From Calliphora vicina (Eukaryota > Arthropoda > Insecta > Diptera > Calliphoridae): a stretch of DNA of 64,000 bases. Position 1 is the first letter of the stretch. The number at the start of each line of letters is the position of its first letter. The DNA is taken from NCBI RefSeq assembly GCF_958450345.1, contig NC_088782.1:39918501-39982500 (forward strand). Reading direction: 5' to 3'. The position numbers and the translations under genes were made by a program. Positions 10,921 through 20,608 of the stretch are shown piece by piece. The notes under the pieces were generated by a model. It was not told the origin of the DNA. It saw only the letters and a program-made list of their open reading frames with translations, and did not search any database.

Positions 10921-11840
10921 ACCAACAAAGCTTCATATGCGGGAAGTTTTGCTTTACTTCTTTAATTAGAAAAATGATTTCATTATGTTTCATCGGTTTC
11001 AACGTGCGAAAGATGGAGAAGTGGTAATTTTTATACGGAAGACAAAGATCGCCCAAGCCAGCCAAAAAGGTTGAAGACCAAGAATTGAAGGCATTACTCC
11101 ATGAGAATTGTTGTCAAAATCAACAACAGGTTTGCAAATCATTGGGAGCTACTCAATCAGCTGTTTCAAAATGTTTTCAAGCAGTATGATTGATCCGAAA
11201 GCAGTGAAATTGAAACTGAAAGACCTTGAAAGGCGATTTTGTATGTCTGAAATGCTGCACCGAATCATTACTTGTGATGAAAAATTAATCGATTACGATA
11301 ACCTGAAGCGTACGAGATCGTATGTGAAGCACGGCTAACCAGCCGAATCGACCCTAAATCCAAACTCAGTAATCACTACTGCTACAACAACAACCCCAAA
11401 TTCAAGTATACTGTATTCAGTGGGAGCAAAGGGTCCTATATATTATGAGCTGCTGAAATCCGGTCAGACTGTAACAACCGCAAATGACTCGCGAGCATTG
11501 GTCGAAAAACGCGCAGAATATGCGGCCAGACATGAAATCCTAATATTTCATTATGCCAACGTTCGACCACCTGTTCAAATGTATGTATTTAGAATAAAAT
11601 GTTTGAGAATAAAATGTTTGCCTCACCCACATTATAGTCCAGACTTTGCCCCGTCCGACTACTTTTTGTTTCAATCGATGAAGAACGCTCTCTCTGTGAA
11701 TTTGGAACACAGTATCCGATATTGCCTTGACTCGTTATTGGCCTCAAAAGATGAGCAGTTATTTTGGCTCGGAATCCATATGTTGCCAGAAAGGTGGGAA
11801 AAATTCATAGCATAGATCAATACTTTGAATAAATTAATAT
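10921..11840 (+). pseudogene. Decayed mariner transposase, copy M2
   Basis: This is the longest mariner transposase remnant. Pieces in order: RFQRAKDGE-like N-terminal text near 11,000; the helix-turn-helix near 11,060-11,170; MLHRIITCDEKLIDYDN at 11,252-11,300, containing the first catalytic Asp; SVGAKGPIYYELLKSGQT at about 11,415-11,470; YAARHEILIFHYANVRPP at about 11,520-11,575; and PHYSPDFAPSDYFLFQSM at about 11,630-11,680. The last motif is diagnostic of mariner (DD34D class), and its Asp is kept. At the second catalytic Asp the family has HDN, but here YAN is seen, so the site is lost. Frameshifts near 11,165 and 11,335-11,410 also break it. Mariner transposase normally spans about 345 residues. 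Confidence 0.82.
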
Positions 11841-12087
11841 TATTATGTAAATGTGCGCCCAATTTCAATGTTTCAAGCTAAATTAAAAGCTGCCGCAAAT
11901 CAATTTTTTTCTTCTAAATTAGCGAAAAGAATATGCCGACAAAAAACGGCTAGTGATTTCTTTTTTATTTTTAGCAGCTAATTTGACCAGAATTAACTCC
12001 AAATTTTAATTCATTCTAATATAAAAATGCACAAATTTAACAAAATTCCAATTTCCACACTACGAGCATCTACTTGTCAAAAGAAAC

Positions 12088-13385
12088 ATTGATACTAGGG
12101 TATTCATTCGACTAAAGATCGTTCGATTAATCGAATAATTTCTTACGATTAATTATTCGAACAATTCAAAAATGGCCATTTTCGAATAACGAATATTTCG
12201 AACAATTTTATGTAGAATAATCGAATAAAACGAATAAATGTTCATATATATTTAAATTTATTAAATTGCTTAATATTTTTCATAATTTCAAATTTAAATA
12301 AGTAATAATGAGTGTTCCGATAGCTCCTTACATAAATATATAAATATTTCTGCAAGAGGTTACAATTCTAAAAACTAATCTTTCAAAATTTTTAACTCAG
12401 GAATTGAAACAATGAAAATAAAAGGTACGGAATAAAGTATTTGTTATTTAGCTGTCGAAATATTAGAAGAATCGAAATTATTGATCAAAATTTTAACTTA
12501 GATTAAAGTGGAGTTGAATGTGATTTTGAAACGGTCGTCGAAAGTGATATTAAGGATGACATTTATAATAATTACATTGAAATAGATGAAGGCCATGATC
12601 TTAAAATATACATTGATAAGTGATGTTATTAACCGCTTACGTAAGTGTTGCAAAATATTTAATAAATCGAATGATAAACACAAATATTGCAAACTAACGT
12701 TTTGTTGCAAGAAAATCATGGAGTTCGTCTTATACATGATTTTGAACATCGTTGAACATCTTTGTCTAACATGGTAATAAACTTTTTGCGTATTTCTAAA
12801 TGCGTCAATCATGCACTGCCTGACTTCAAATTAGCCACGTTCACTGACAATGATAGAGCTTGATGTATAATACAATTTGTTATAAATAATTTAGAAGTAG
12901 TGAATAATTAATTTACTAAAGATTTAGTTACTCAATTTAAAGCCCGAATTAATGAACGACATAAAAAAGTTCTTAATAAGTTTATATTGTATTTGAATTC
13001 TGGATCATGTCCAACTAGCTCAAATTTTTTAAAGCTCCAAAACGGAAACTAAAGGGTTTGATAGTCAATTGTTTTGTAGATTGTTCGGGAGTTAATCTGA
13101 TCAGAATATTTCTGTTGAAAATTTAATGATGGACTTTGTTTTCGAATGTTTTTTAACATTATTAATACTTAAATTGTTAAACGTTTTGTTTAACGTTATT
13201 TTTTGTTTTTCTTTAACAATAAAATATTAAAAAACCGACATCAAAACTTCATTCTTTACTTTTTTAAAAAAATTTAAATTATTAGAATAATTCGATTAAT
13301 TTTAAACGTGTGATTGAATTATTCGAATTATTCGTTTTATTCGAATAATAGAAAAATCGAATAATTCGAATACCCTAATTGATAC
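12088..13385 (+). mobile_element. hAT-type element H3 with 8-bp target duplication
   Basis: The element is 12,096-13,377, flanked by perfect ATTGATAC duplications at 12,088-12,095 and 13,378-13,385. Ends are TAGGGTATTCATTCGAC and TTCGAATACCCTA. Plus-strand remnants include VINRLRKCCKIFNKSND (about 12,625-12,680) and a stretch reading SLSNMVINFLRI-like text around 12,750, typical of the hAT transposase middle region. Reading frames are broken. The ORFs on both strands here are fragments or shadows. Confidence 0.85.
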
Positions 13386-13475
13386 TCATATTATATCCTA
13401 AATGAAGTAAATTTTTTATTATTTAAGTTTACTTTCAAAATAATAACCAGTTTAAAATCGTATAAATTATGTCAT

Positions 13476-13727
13476 AAGGATAAACTTTGACATGACAAAT
13501 ATTGAGTTGTATGCGGCTGGAGGAGCCCTTTCAAATCATACCTTATATTATCAGCCCACTCATGAATATAAAATCCGCAGGGATTGTTCCCCTTTTCAAA
13601 TTCAGAGATAAGGGATAAAACTCCAGCGGTTTATTAGACATGATTGAGCTGATAATATTAGGTAGATTTGAAAGGGCTCCTCCAGCCGCGTACAACTCAA
13701 TATTTGTCATGTCAAAGTTTATTCTTA
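13476..13727. repeat. Inverted-repeat (foldback) MITE, copy 1
   Basis: The left arm AAGGATAAACTTTGACATGA and right arm (complement AAGAATAAACTTTGACATGA) pair over about 85 bp, including ATTGAGTTGTATGCGGCTGG and GAGGAGCCCTTTCAAAT, around a centre of about 80 bp. Non-coding. It lies between hAT copies H3 and H4 and was copied with them. Confidence 0.75.
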
Positions 13728-13735
13728 ATATGCAC

Positions 13736-15145
13736 TAGGGTATTCATTCGACTAATGATCGTTCGATTAATCGAATAATTTCTTACGAATAATTATTCGA
13801 ACAATTTAAATATGGCCATTTTTGAATAACGAATAATTCGAACAATTTTATGTAGAATAATCGAATAAAACGAATAAATGTTCATGTATATTTAAATTTA
13901 TTAAATTGCTTAAAATTTTTCATAATTTCAAATTTAAATAAGTAATAATGACTCACAAAAATTTTATTGTTTCTGAAATTCGACAAATGACTAAAGACAA
14001 AGGGACTTTCAATCACTGTAGATGAATGTTCCGATAGCTCCTTCTATAAATATATAAATATTACTGCAAGAAGTTACAATTCTAAAAACAAATCTTTAAA
14101 AATGTTTAACTTAGGACTTGAACCAATGAAAATAAAAGGTACGGAATAAAATATTTGTTATTTAGCTGGCGAAATATTAGAAGAATCGCAATTAATAATC
14201 AAAATTTTAACTTAGATTAAAGTGGAGTTGAATGTGATGGAGAATGTGATTTTGAAACGGTCGTCGAAAGTGATATTGAGGATGACATTTATAATGATTA
14301 CATTGAAATAGATGAAGTCCATGATCTTAAAATATATGTATATAAGTGATGTTATTAACCGCGTACGTAAGTGTTGCAAAATATTTAATAAATCGAATGA
14401 TAAACAAACAAACGTTTTGTTGCAAGAGTTCGTCATATACTTGATTTTGAACATCTTTGTCTAACATGGTAATAAACTTTGTGCGTATTTGTAAATGCAC
14501 TGCCTGACTTCAAATTAGCCATGTTTACTGACAATGATTTAAAACTTTTGACAGATTTCCTTTATTGTGTAATTCCTCAAGACCACTTTATTAAGCAAAG
14601 ATTCAGCAACGTTGATAGAGCTCGATGTACAATACAATTTGTTATAAATAATTTAGAAGTAGTGAATAATTAATTTACTAAAGATTTAGTTACTCAATTT
14701 AAAGCCCGAATTAATGAACGACATAAAAAAGTTCTTAATACGTTTATATTGTATTTGAATTCTGGATCATGTTCAACTAGCACAAATTTTTTAAAGCATA
14801 GCTCCAAAACGGAAACTAACGAGTTTGCTAGTCAATTGTTTTGTAGATTGTTCGGGAGTTAATCTGATCAGAATATTTCTGTTGAAAATTTAATGATGGA
14901 CTTTGTTTTCGAATGTTTTTTAACATTATTAATACTTAAATTGTTAAACGTTTTGTTTAACGTTATTTTTTGTTTTTCTTTAACAATAAAATATTAAAAA
15001 ACCGACATCAAAACTTCATTCTTTACTTTTTTAAAAAAATTTAAATTATTCGAATAATTCGATTAATTTTAAACGTGTGATCGAATTATTCGAATTATTC
15101 GTTTTATTCGAATAATAGAAAAATCGAATAATTCGAATACCCTAA
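13736..15145 (+). mobile_element. hAT-type element H4, fullest internal remnant
   Basis: It starts TAGGGTATTCATTCGAC directly after ATATGCAC and ends TTCGAATACCCTA before ATTGATAC, so its two flanks do not match. The interior keeps the best transposase text: KLAMFTDNDLKLLTDFLYCV at 14,515-14,575, then IPQDHFIKQRFSNVDRA, and, past a stop, KARINERHKKVLNTFILYLN. hAT transposases carry out cut-and-paste with 8-bp duplications; this one is inactive (stops, missing N-terminus). It is about 130 bp longer than H3. Confidence 0.8.
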
Positions 15146-15262
15146 TTGATACTCATATTATATCCTAAATGAAGTAAATTTTTTATTATTTAAGTTTACT
15201 TTCAAAATAATAAGCAGTTTAAAAAAATCCTTGAAAATCGTATAAATTATGTCATATCTCTA

Positions 15263-15524
15263 TATTAAGGATAAACTTTGACATGACAAATATTGAGATG
15301 TATGCGGCTAGAGAGCCCTTTCAAATCATACGTAATATTATCAGCCCACTCATGAATATAAAATCCGCTGGGATTGTTTCCCTTTTCAAATTCAGGGATA
15401 AGGGATAAAACTCCAGCGGATTATTTATTCATGATTGAGCTGATAATATTAGGTATGATTTGAAAGGGCTCCTCCAGTCGCATACAACTCAATATTTGTC
15501 ATGTCAAAGTTTATTCTTAATATG
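15263..15524. repeat. Inverted-repeat MITE, copy 2 (in duplicated unit B)
   Basis: Same element as 13,476-13,727, with arms starting TATTAAGGATAAACTTTGAC and ending in its complement before ATGCAC. It is a passenger of the tandem duplication rather than an independent insertion. Confidence 0.75.
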
Positions 15525-15698
15525 CACATATAAATATTTTTTCAAACTTATAGATTTTTTCATATCCATCCATCCATCTATTGATATAAACCTTGTAATA
15601 AACTTATGGTTCGTAATTTTCCATGTAATTTTAAATTGGCACATTGTTTTTGTTTTTCTTGTAACATATTTTACTCATTATATCATAATCTCACTTAC

Positions 15699-15963
15699 CC
15701 CGAATTTGAGCGTGGATCTACCTCCGGCCATGACAGACGTCTTTTACAAAACGCCAACGATGTGCGTTGTGTTGTCTCCGCCTGATGTAGCGGTGAATTA
15801 CGCTGACGAAATGAACCCGTACGTGGTGGTGCCAAACATTCAAGAGCACGCGATTGTCGTCGCGAACCCAATGGAGTGCTTGTGGCTGAGTTGGGTCCAG
15901 TTTGTGATGGTGTACTGGTTGGGGGAGGTGCAACACCGGGTGTGGGTACAACTTTTGGATAGC
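15699..15963 (-). CDS. Second coding exon, proline/serine-rich protein with basic PKA-like sites
   Basis: A 265-nt exon on the minus strand, bounded by an acceptor (TTTTCTCTACAG, just above 15,963) and a donor (GTAAGTGA, 15,698-15,691). It joins exon 1 in phase: the last G of exon 1 plus GC gives Gly, and the exon then reads open for 88 codons and leaves phase 2. The peptide begins GYPKVVPTPGVAPPPTS, passes GSRRQSRALECLAPP and RTGSFRQRNSP, and ends KRRLSWPEVDPRSNSG. RRQS and KRRLS fit the basophilic (PKA/14-3-3-type) phosphorylation consensus. Base composition is GC-richer than all surroundings, as expected for a real exon. The plus-strand ORF at 15,460-15,969 and the minus ORF at 15,718-15,951 are shadows. 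The protein family is not recognised; a cytoplasmic regulatory phosphoprotein is an inference. Confidence 0.8.
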
Positions 15964-16178
15964 CTGTAGAGAAAAATACTTGAAATTATTAAAAAGTTTT
16001 AATTATATTATGTATTTGAGATATGTATTAGTGGAATGCAGTGATAACAGGTCAGACCTTTGGAGAGTTTAGAAGAAAACTAGTAAGAGAGCTAATTTTC
16101 GAAGTTGTATTTATTGCAATCTCTTCAAAATGATTTACTAAATTAATTATCAAGTTATATTTCTAACATTTAACTTAC
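15964..16178 (-). other. Intron between coding exons 1 and 2
   Basis: 215 bp, GTAAGTTA at the 5' end (16,178) and TTTTCTCTACAG at the 3' end (15,964). AT-rich compared with the exons, phase 1. No insertion is seen inside it. Confidence 0.8.
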
Positions 16179-16515
16179 CTAATAGAGGATTTGTAGCATT
16201 TGGATTGCCTATAACGACACCGCCAGTAGGATAATTTCCAGCATTTGGCTGACCTGGTACACTGCCAACTGTACCGGCCACAACATTGAATATATTACCC
16301 GCACCCTGAACATTACTCTGGATGTTTGGTGTGGGACATGGGGTAATTGAACCCGATAATTGAACACCACCACCACTAGGTGGTCCACTGGCAGACGAAG
16401 ATTGCGTTTGATGTTCACTGGATTCTTGGCGGGATAGAGAAAATCGTCGATTGCCTAGACCCAAACTGCTAATGCCACTTGTAACATACTGCTGCATGGA
16501 ACTTAAAAAACTCAT
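16179..16515 (-). CDS. First coding exon, N-terminus of unidentified Ser/Gly/Pro-rich protein
   Basis: It opens with MSFLSSMQQYVTSGISSLGL and GNRRFSLSRQESSEH, then a low-complexity Ser/Gly/Pro/Asn stretch (SSASGPPSGGG, PNAGNYPTGG), and ends at NPLLG on a consensus donor GTAAGTTA (16,178-16,171). The start ATG at 16,515 has the good fly context CCAACATG and an in-frame TAG seven codons upstream, which fixes it. The first 30 residues look amphipathic and conserved-like; RRFSLS is a basophilic kinase site. The 215-bp intron to the next exon has proper signals. The next intron, starting at 15,698, runs into repeats and no third exon was recognised. The gene was not identified: I considered synaptic phosphoproteins because of the RRxS sites but found no decisive motif. 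Confidence 0.85.
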
Positions 16516-16525
16516 GTTGGCATTT
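16504..16525 (-). promoter_or_regulatory. Four-codon upstream ORF overlapping the start codon
   Basis: Reading the minus strand, ATGCCAACATGA places an upstream ATG eight bases before the chosen start, in another frame, stopping on a TGA that shares bases with the main ATG. Such start-stop overlaps can lower or meter initiation. The effect is inferred; the arrangement is visible. Confidence 0.5.
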
Positions 16526-17394
16526 ATGCTAAACTAACTGACAGCAGCGAAAAGAGAGATTTAGCTTGTCAAACTTTTTTCTTTGCAGAGTTGAAGGCAG
16601 ATTAATTAAATTTGATTTATTTGCTGTGTTTCTAAGTTGTTGTTTTTCTTTGTTAATAGTTCTTATCCTTAATGACTGAAACTCTTTAGTATTTTGTTAT
16701 TGTTATCATTATCATTGTGATTATTATTTTTATTGTTGTTGCTGATTTCATTGAAATTTCAAATAAACCCTTTTTTGCTTTAAATTTTGTATTATTTTGT
16801 TTTTTTGTAGAAAAAAAAATTTACTTTTTCCGGTTTTATTTTTGTTTTTTTAAAGGTTATGAAGATATTTTGGTCCTTGTTGTTTTATTTTTTGTATATT
16901 TTTTAAACAATAGCGTTTTTAATTGCTCACGATTTATGCTTAATTAAATTTCAATTACTTTTCATCTGTATTTTTTGTTTATTTAAGCTTTTTCATTCAT
17001 CTCTCTTGCCAGTAAATATTATTATTTTGTTCTTTTCAAGTCTGTTTTTTTATTATTATTTTGTATTTTTTGTGTCATTTTAATGATGATTCTTCAATAT
17101 TAACTGAAACAATGAGTAAGTGACAGACTGTCTGACTGAATGGCGAATGATTGAGTGAGTGAGTGGGTGAAATAATGAATATCCAGTCTAATTAAAATCT
17201 CTTCAACTGCTTATCTGCCTTTCGTCAGGTTGTTTTGTTACGTTGATTTTACTCCATGATGATGTATCTGTAATAAGAACAAGAAAATATTTGATTAAAG
17301 TACTTTTATCAGCGTGCAAAATGAGAGATATTTATATTTGGATGGTTTATTTTTTAGGCAGCAAAGAAAAGTTGTGGATATTCTTAACTAAAAT
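16526..17394 (-). promoter_or_regulatory. Probable 5' leader and upstream region of the minus-strand gene
   Basis: No transposon is recognised here. Read on the minus strand, the stretch 17,260-17,100 carries CACTCACTCACTCAATC and repeated CAGTCAGACAGTCTG words, typical of fly leader or promoter-proximal DNA, followed by T/A-rich sequence down to the start codon. The transcription start cannot be placed from sequence alone. The plus-strand ORF at 16,717-16,947 is chance. Confidence 0.3.
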
Positions 17395-17775
17395 TAATTG
17401 GAACATAATAGCGGCCCTATAATTCTGAAAGGACATATTGAGCAGTTCATTTTTGTAGAATAAATTTATAGTCCAGCTGCTCTGAGTTTTTTTTACAGTG
17501 AGTCAAAGTTTTACTTTTTTGATCGAAGGTAGTATGATAAAAATTATCAAAATGATGTTGTAAGTTAATGTGTGAGAGAATTCTTATTGTCAGAGCTATA
17601 TTGTGTAATTTTGTGGGGACCTAGCTCTTCTCTTTATGAGTCAATTTGACCCCTTTTTCGAGATAATCAAAAAAATGATTGAAGGATAAACATTTTCCAC
17701 GAAAATTCTTGCCGGAAAATTTCAGTGGGGGTCATCAAAAATGATCTACTCAACATGCCCTTTCAGAATTATAGA

Positions 17776-18905
17776 GTCGCTGTCAGAGGTCCAAGCCGAT
17801 GGGAAATAATTGGCGGCGATAAAGATTATTATTGATTTAACAATTGCTCAACTATTTAAAAAAAAATAATTTAGTTAGAAACAAGTAAGAGAGCTATATT
17901 CGGCTGTGCCGAATCTTATATACTCTTCACCAAATTATACTTTAAAATAAATTGTTTTAAATATTTTTAGCTAAACAAAATTTATTATTTTTTTTAATTG
18001 TTTTTAGAATTTTTTTTTTTTGAAATTGTTTTTTAATTTTTTTTAAAAAAAAAGTTTTTTCCAAATTTTTTTTAATTTTTTTCTTTTTTTAAAAAAAAAA
18101 AATGTACGACAAAATATTTTTGATGAAAAAAAAATTCGGGTTAAAAAATATTTTTCCCGATTTTGACCCATTGTAGGTCCAACTTACTATAGCCTTATCT
18201 ACATCGTTGCAATGGACTTTTAAATATATATCATTAGATATCCATATTGTCTATATTAATGACTTAATAATCCAGATATAGATCAAAAATAGGTCAAAAT
18301 TCGAGGTTGTCCCGGTTTTTTGCTCATATCTCCGTTATTTATGGACCGATTTTGCTGATGTTAAATAGCAAACTTCTCGAAAGCATGTCTGACAGAATTA
18401 TTGAAGATTTGGATCCCAAAGATATCTGGGGTCTTCAGAAAATTGATTTCAACAGACAGACAGACGGACATGGCTTAATCGACTCCGCTATCTATAAGGA
18501 TCCAGAATATATATACTTTATAGGGTCGGAAATGAAAAATGTAGAAATTACAAACGGAATGACAAACTTATATATACCCTTCTCACAAAGGTGAAGGGTA
18601 TAAAAAAAAAATATTTTTGATTCAAAAATTGCACAGGGCAACACATTAAAATTTTCCAGACTTCTGTACATTATTTTTGGTTAAAGAAATTTCCAAAAAT
18701 ATTTTAAGGACTAACCCAAAAGCATAAGTGATTTAACATCCTTGCAATAACAATAAGATACCATGAATGGTTCAATAATGTGAGTCTAAAACAAATTTTA
18801 AATAATTTTGCCACATTTGGAAAAATTTCATAAAGGGCGGCTTATCTTCCAAAAATATATTCGGCGGCGGCTTGACCCCCACTGGCTTGGACCACTGGTC
18901 GTTCT
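17776..18905. mobile_element. hAT-like MITE (CAGTGGTCCAAGCC ends) inside family E
   Basis: Element 17,784-18,897: the left end CAGAGGTCCAAGCC and right end GGCTTGGACCACTG are inverted repeats, followed inward by GGCGGCG and CGGCGGC. Flanks GTCGCTGT and GTCGTTCT agree at 6 of 8 positions, as expected of an aged 8-bp hAT target duplication. About 390 bp without the T-type element it carries. No transposase remains. Confidence 0.6.
17879..18605 (+). mobile_element. T-type DINE-1/mini-me-like element, copy T2 (near complete)
   Basis: The best-preserved T copy: AACAAGTAAGAGAGC, hairpin ATTCGGCTGTGCCGAAT, ATATACTCTTCACC, T-rich tract, CTATATTAATGACTTAATAATCC block, microsatellite ACAGACAGACAGACGG, GGCTTAATCGACTCCGC, and terminal hairpin ATACCCTTCTCACAAAGGTG plus AAGGGTATAAA. 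The 95-codon ORF at 18,307-18,594 covers the conserved 3' third and recurs in other copies as DNA repeat, not as protein. Confidence 0.78.
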
Positions 18906-19462
18906 TCTGTTCCAAAAATGCTGTTGGACAGTGTAATTACTTCAAAATAATTTAAACTCTTAATTCAAAATCAATATTTATCTTACTAATAAATGTCTTT
19001 AAATGTTAATAAGTCTAAAATGTTTCACAAAATTTAAAATTCCTAAGTATTCATACTCATTTGAGTACATAAACACAAACACACCCATTGTGTTCAACAT
19101 AAAATGTTGATGTTTTAACAAGAATATCTACTTAAGGCGATTAAAATGATTAGATTCATTGAGCCAAAAGTAAATTGTTTAATTGTTCACATTTGTTAAT
19201 ACTCTTGATTCTATACAAACACTTGTTTCATACTTATTCTCCTACTTGCTGCATAAACAAACTAGCAAATAATTGGAGCAACAGATTAGTTTTTGTTAGG
19301 ACTTCATTACAAATGGTTAATGTGAAATATTGGGTAGTTGAATAGTAAATTATACAGGACATTTGATATATCATGTTAAGCAATTACTTAGTCGTTAGTA
19401 ATAAAATAGTTCACCTTAAAAATGTTATAATACTATTATAAACTCTCTATATTTAATATTTT

Positions 19463-19703
19463 TTATACCCTTCACCTTCGTGAGAAGGGTATATGTATAT
19501 AAGTTTGTCATTCCGTTTGTAATTTCCACAATATAATTTTCTGACCCTATAAATTATATATATTCTGGATCCTTATAGATAGCAGAGACGATTAAGCCTT
19601 GTCTGTTGAAAACAATTTTCTGAAGACCCCAGATATCTGCTGGATCCATATCTTCAATAATTCTGTCAGAAAAAATTATAATCAGAAAATCGGTCCAAAA
19701 ATA
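19463..19703 (-). mobile_element. T-type DINE-like element, copy T3, 3' part
   Basis: On the minus strand this reads the T-type 3' end: hairpin (TTATACCCTTCACCTTCGTG on plus), TTTGTCATTCCGTTTGTAAT, the TATATATTCTGGATCC block, AGTCTTCAGAAAA complement, ending near CGGTCCAAAAATATA. The 5' half is missing and is replaced by a degenerate tandem array. Confidence 0.65.
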
Positions 19704-19759
19704 TATATTTAGTTAGTAATTAAAATCTAGTTTTCCCTTTAAATTGATTCTTATTCTAT

Positions 19760-20545
19760 TATCTTACGATTCACAATATATTTAGACTACCAAAATAGTT
19801 TCTAATGTTATAAATAGACTATTTGTTTTGTATGTGAAGGTCCACAGCCACTGTTCTGATCCCAACTGTTTTTAGATAAATTCATACAAAGTTTGAAAAC
19901 ATTTATAATTATAGTTCTCCATATATTCGAAATTAACTATTTACATTGTATGTGAGGTGCAACGCCCACTAATCCAATCCCAACCATTTTCAGCCAAACT
20001 GTGTAAAATTATAAGAGAGCTATTAGGACAAAGTTTGAATAATCTTGTATTTATACTTCTCAAGATATTTAGAAATAACTGTGAATGGAAGGCGACTCAC
20101 CCAATGTTCCGATCCATCCATTTTTTTTGTTAAACTTTATCCTGTGATACTAAATTGATTCATATTTATGTTGGAAGACCTTCACAATTATAGTTCTCCA
20201 GATATTGTAAAAAACCTACTTACTTTGTATAATAGGAGCCACGCCCACTTATACAATCCCGCCCATTTTCAGCCAAACTCCGTAGAGTTATAAGAAATTA
20301 ATTCGATTATAGTTCTTCAGATATTCAAAATTAAGGATTTACATTGTGTGGGAGCTACCACGCCTACTAATAGAATACCGCCCATTTTCAGCCAAACTAT
20401 GGACAATAATAAGTGCGATATTAGGGAAAAATTTGAAGACTTCCAGAACTAATGTTCTCCAGATTTATAAATCATGCGTTTTAAGTCATTCACCCAATAT
20501 TTACTTTGTATGGGAAGTGCCACGCCCACTTGAAATTTACAAACT
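19760..20545. repeat. Degenerate tandem array with CCACGCCCAC core
   Basis: About six diverged units, spaced 117-161 bp, each with a GTATGTGAGGTGCAACGCCC or GGGAAGTGCCACGCCCACTT type word, then CAATCCCGCCCATTTTCAGC, AAACT and a GTTCTCCAGATAT word. Core positions: about 19,849, 19,967, 20,085, 20,241, 20,358 and 20,519. Likely an internal array of a larger DINE/Helitron-like element joined to copy T3. Confidence 0.55.
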
Positions 20546-20608
20546 AAAAAAGTATCATATTGTTTCTTTCAGATCTAGGATTAATGCTAAAATATGACTG
20601 CGATTTAA

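Larger units (their letters stand above)
12096..15530 (+). repeat. Tandem duplication of hAT element plus flank
   Basis: Unit A (12,096-13,735) and unit B (13,736 to about 15,530) both run from the first base of a hAT element through its 3' flank (TCATATTATATCCTAAATG...), the foldback MITE, and ATTCTTAATATGCAC. The sequences agree closely apart from small indels and the hAT internal deletion. Only unit A keeps a matching upstream target duplication, which dates the duplication after the hAT insertion. Confidence 0.8.
17395..18940. mobile_element. Family E MITE, copy 2, interrupted near its right end
   Basis: The left part AGCGGCCCTATAATTCTGAA (17,410) pairs with TTCAGAATTATAGAGTCGCT (ending 17,781). 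The family extends further outward on both sides: GGAACATAATAGCGG on the left and, after the inserted element, TTCTGTTCC and TTGGACAGTGTAAT on the right, as confirmed by the intact junction in copy 3 (28,795-28,850). Own length without the insert is about 430 bp; non-coding. Confidence 0.65.

Noticed and set aside
11671..11868. Minus ORF over mariner M2
   Set aside because: Shadow of the plus-strand transposase remnant.
15460..15969. 169-codon plus-strand ORF
   Set aside because: It runs antisense through the well-defined minus-strand exon and through repeat sequence; the minus exon has proper splice sites and phase.
18307..18594. 95-codon ORF seen again at 4,682 and 24,396
   Set aside because: It lies in the conserved 3' part of T-type repeats; similarity is of DNA, other copies are interrupted, and it translates the microsatellite and hairpin.
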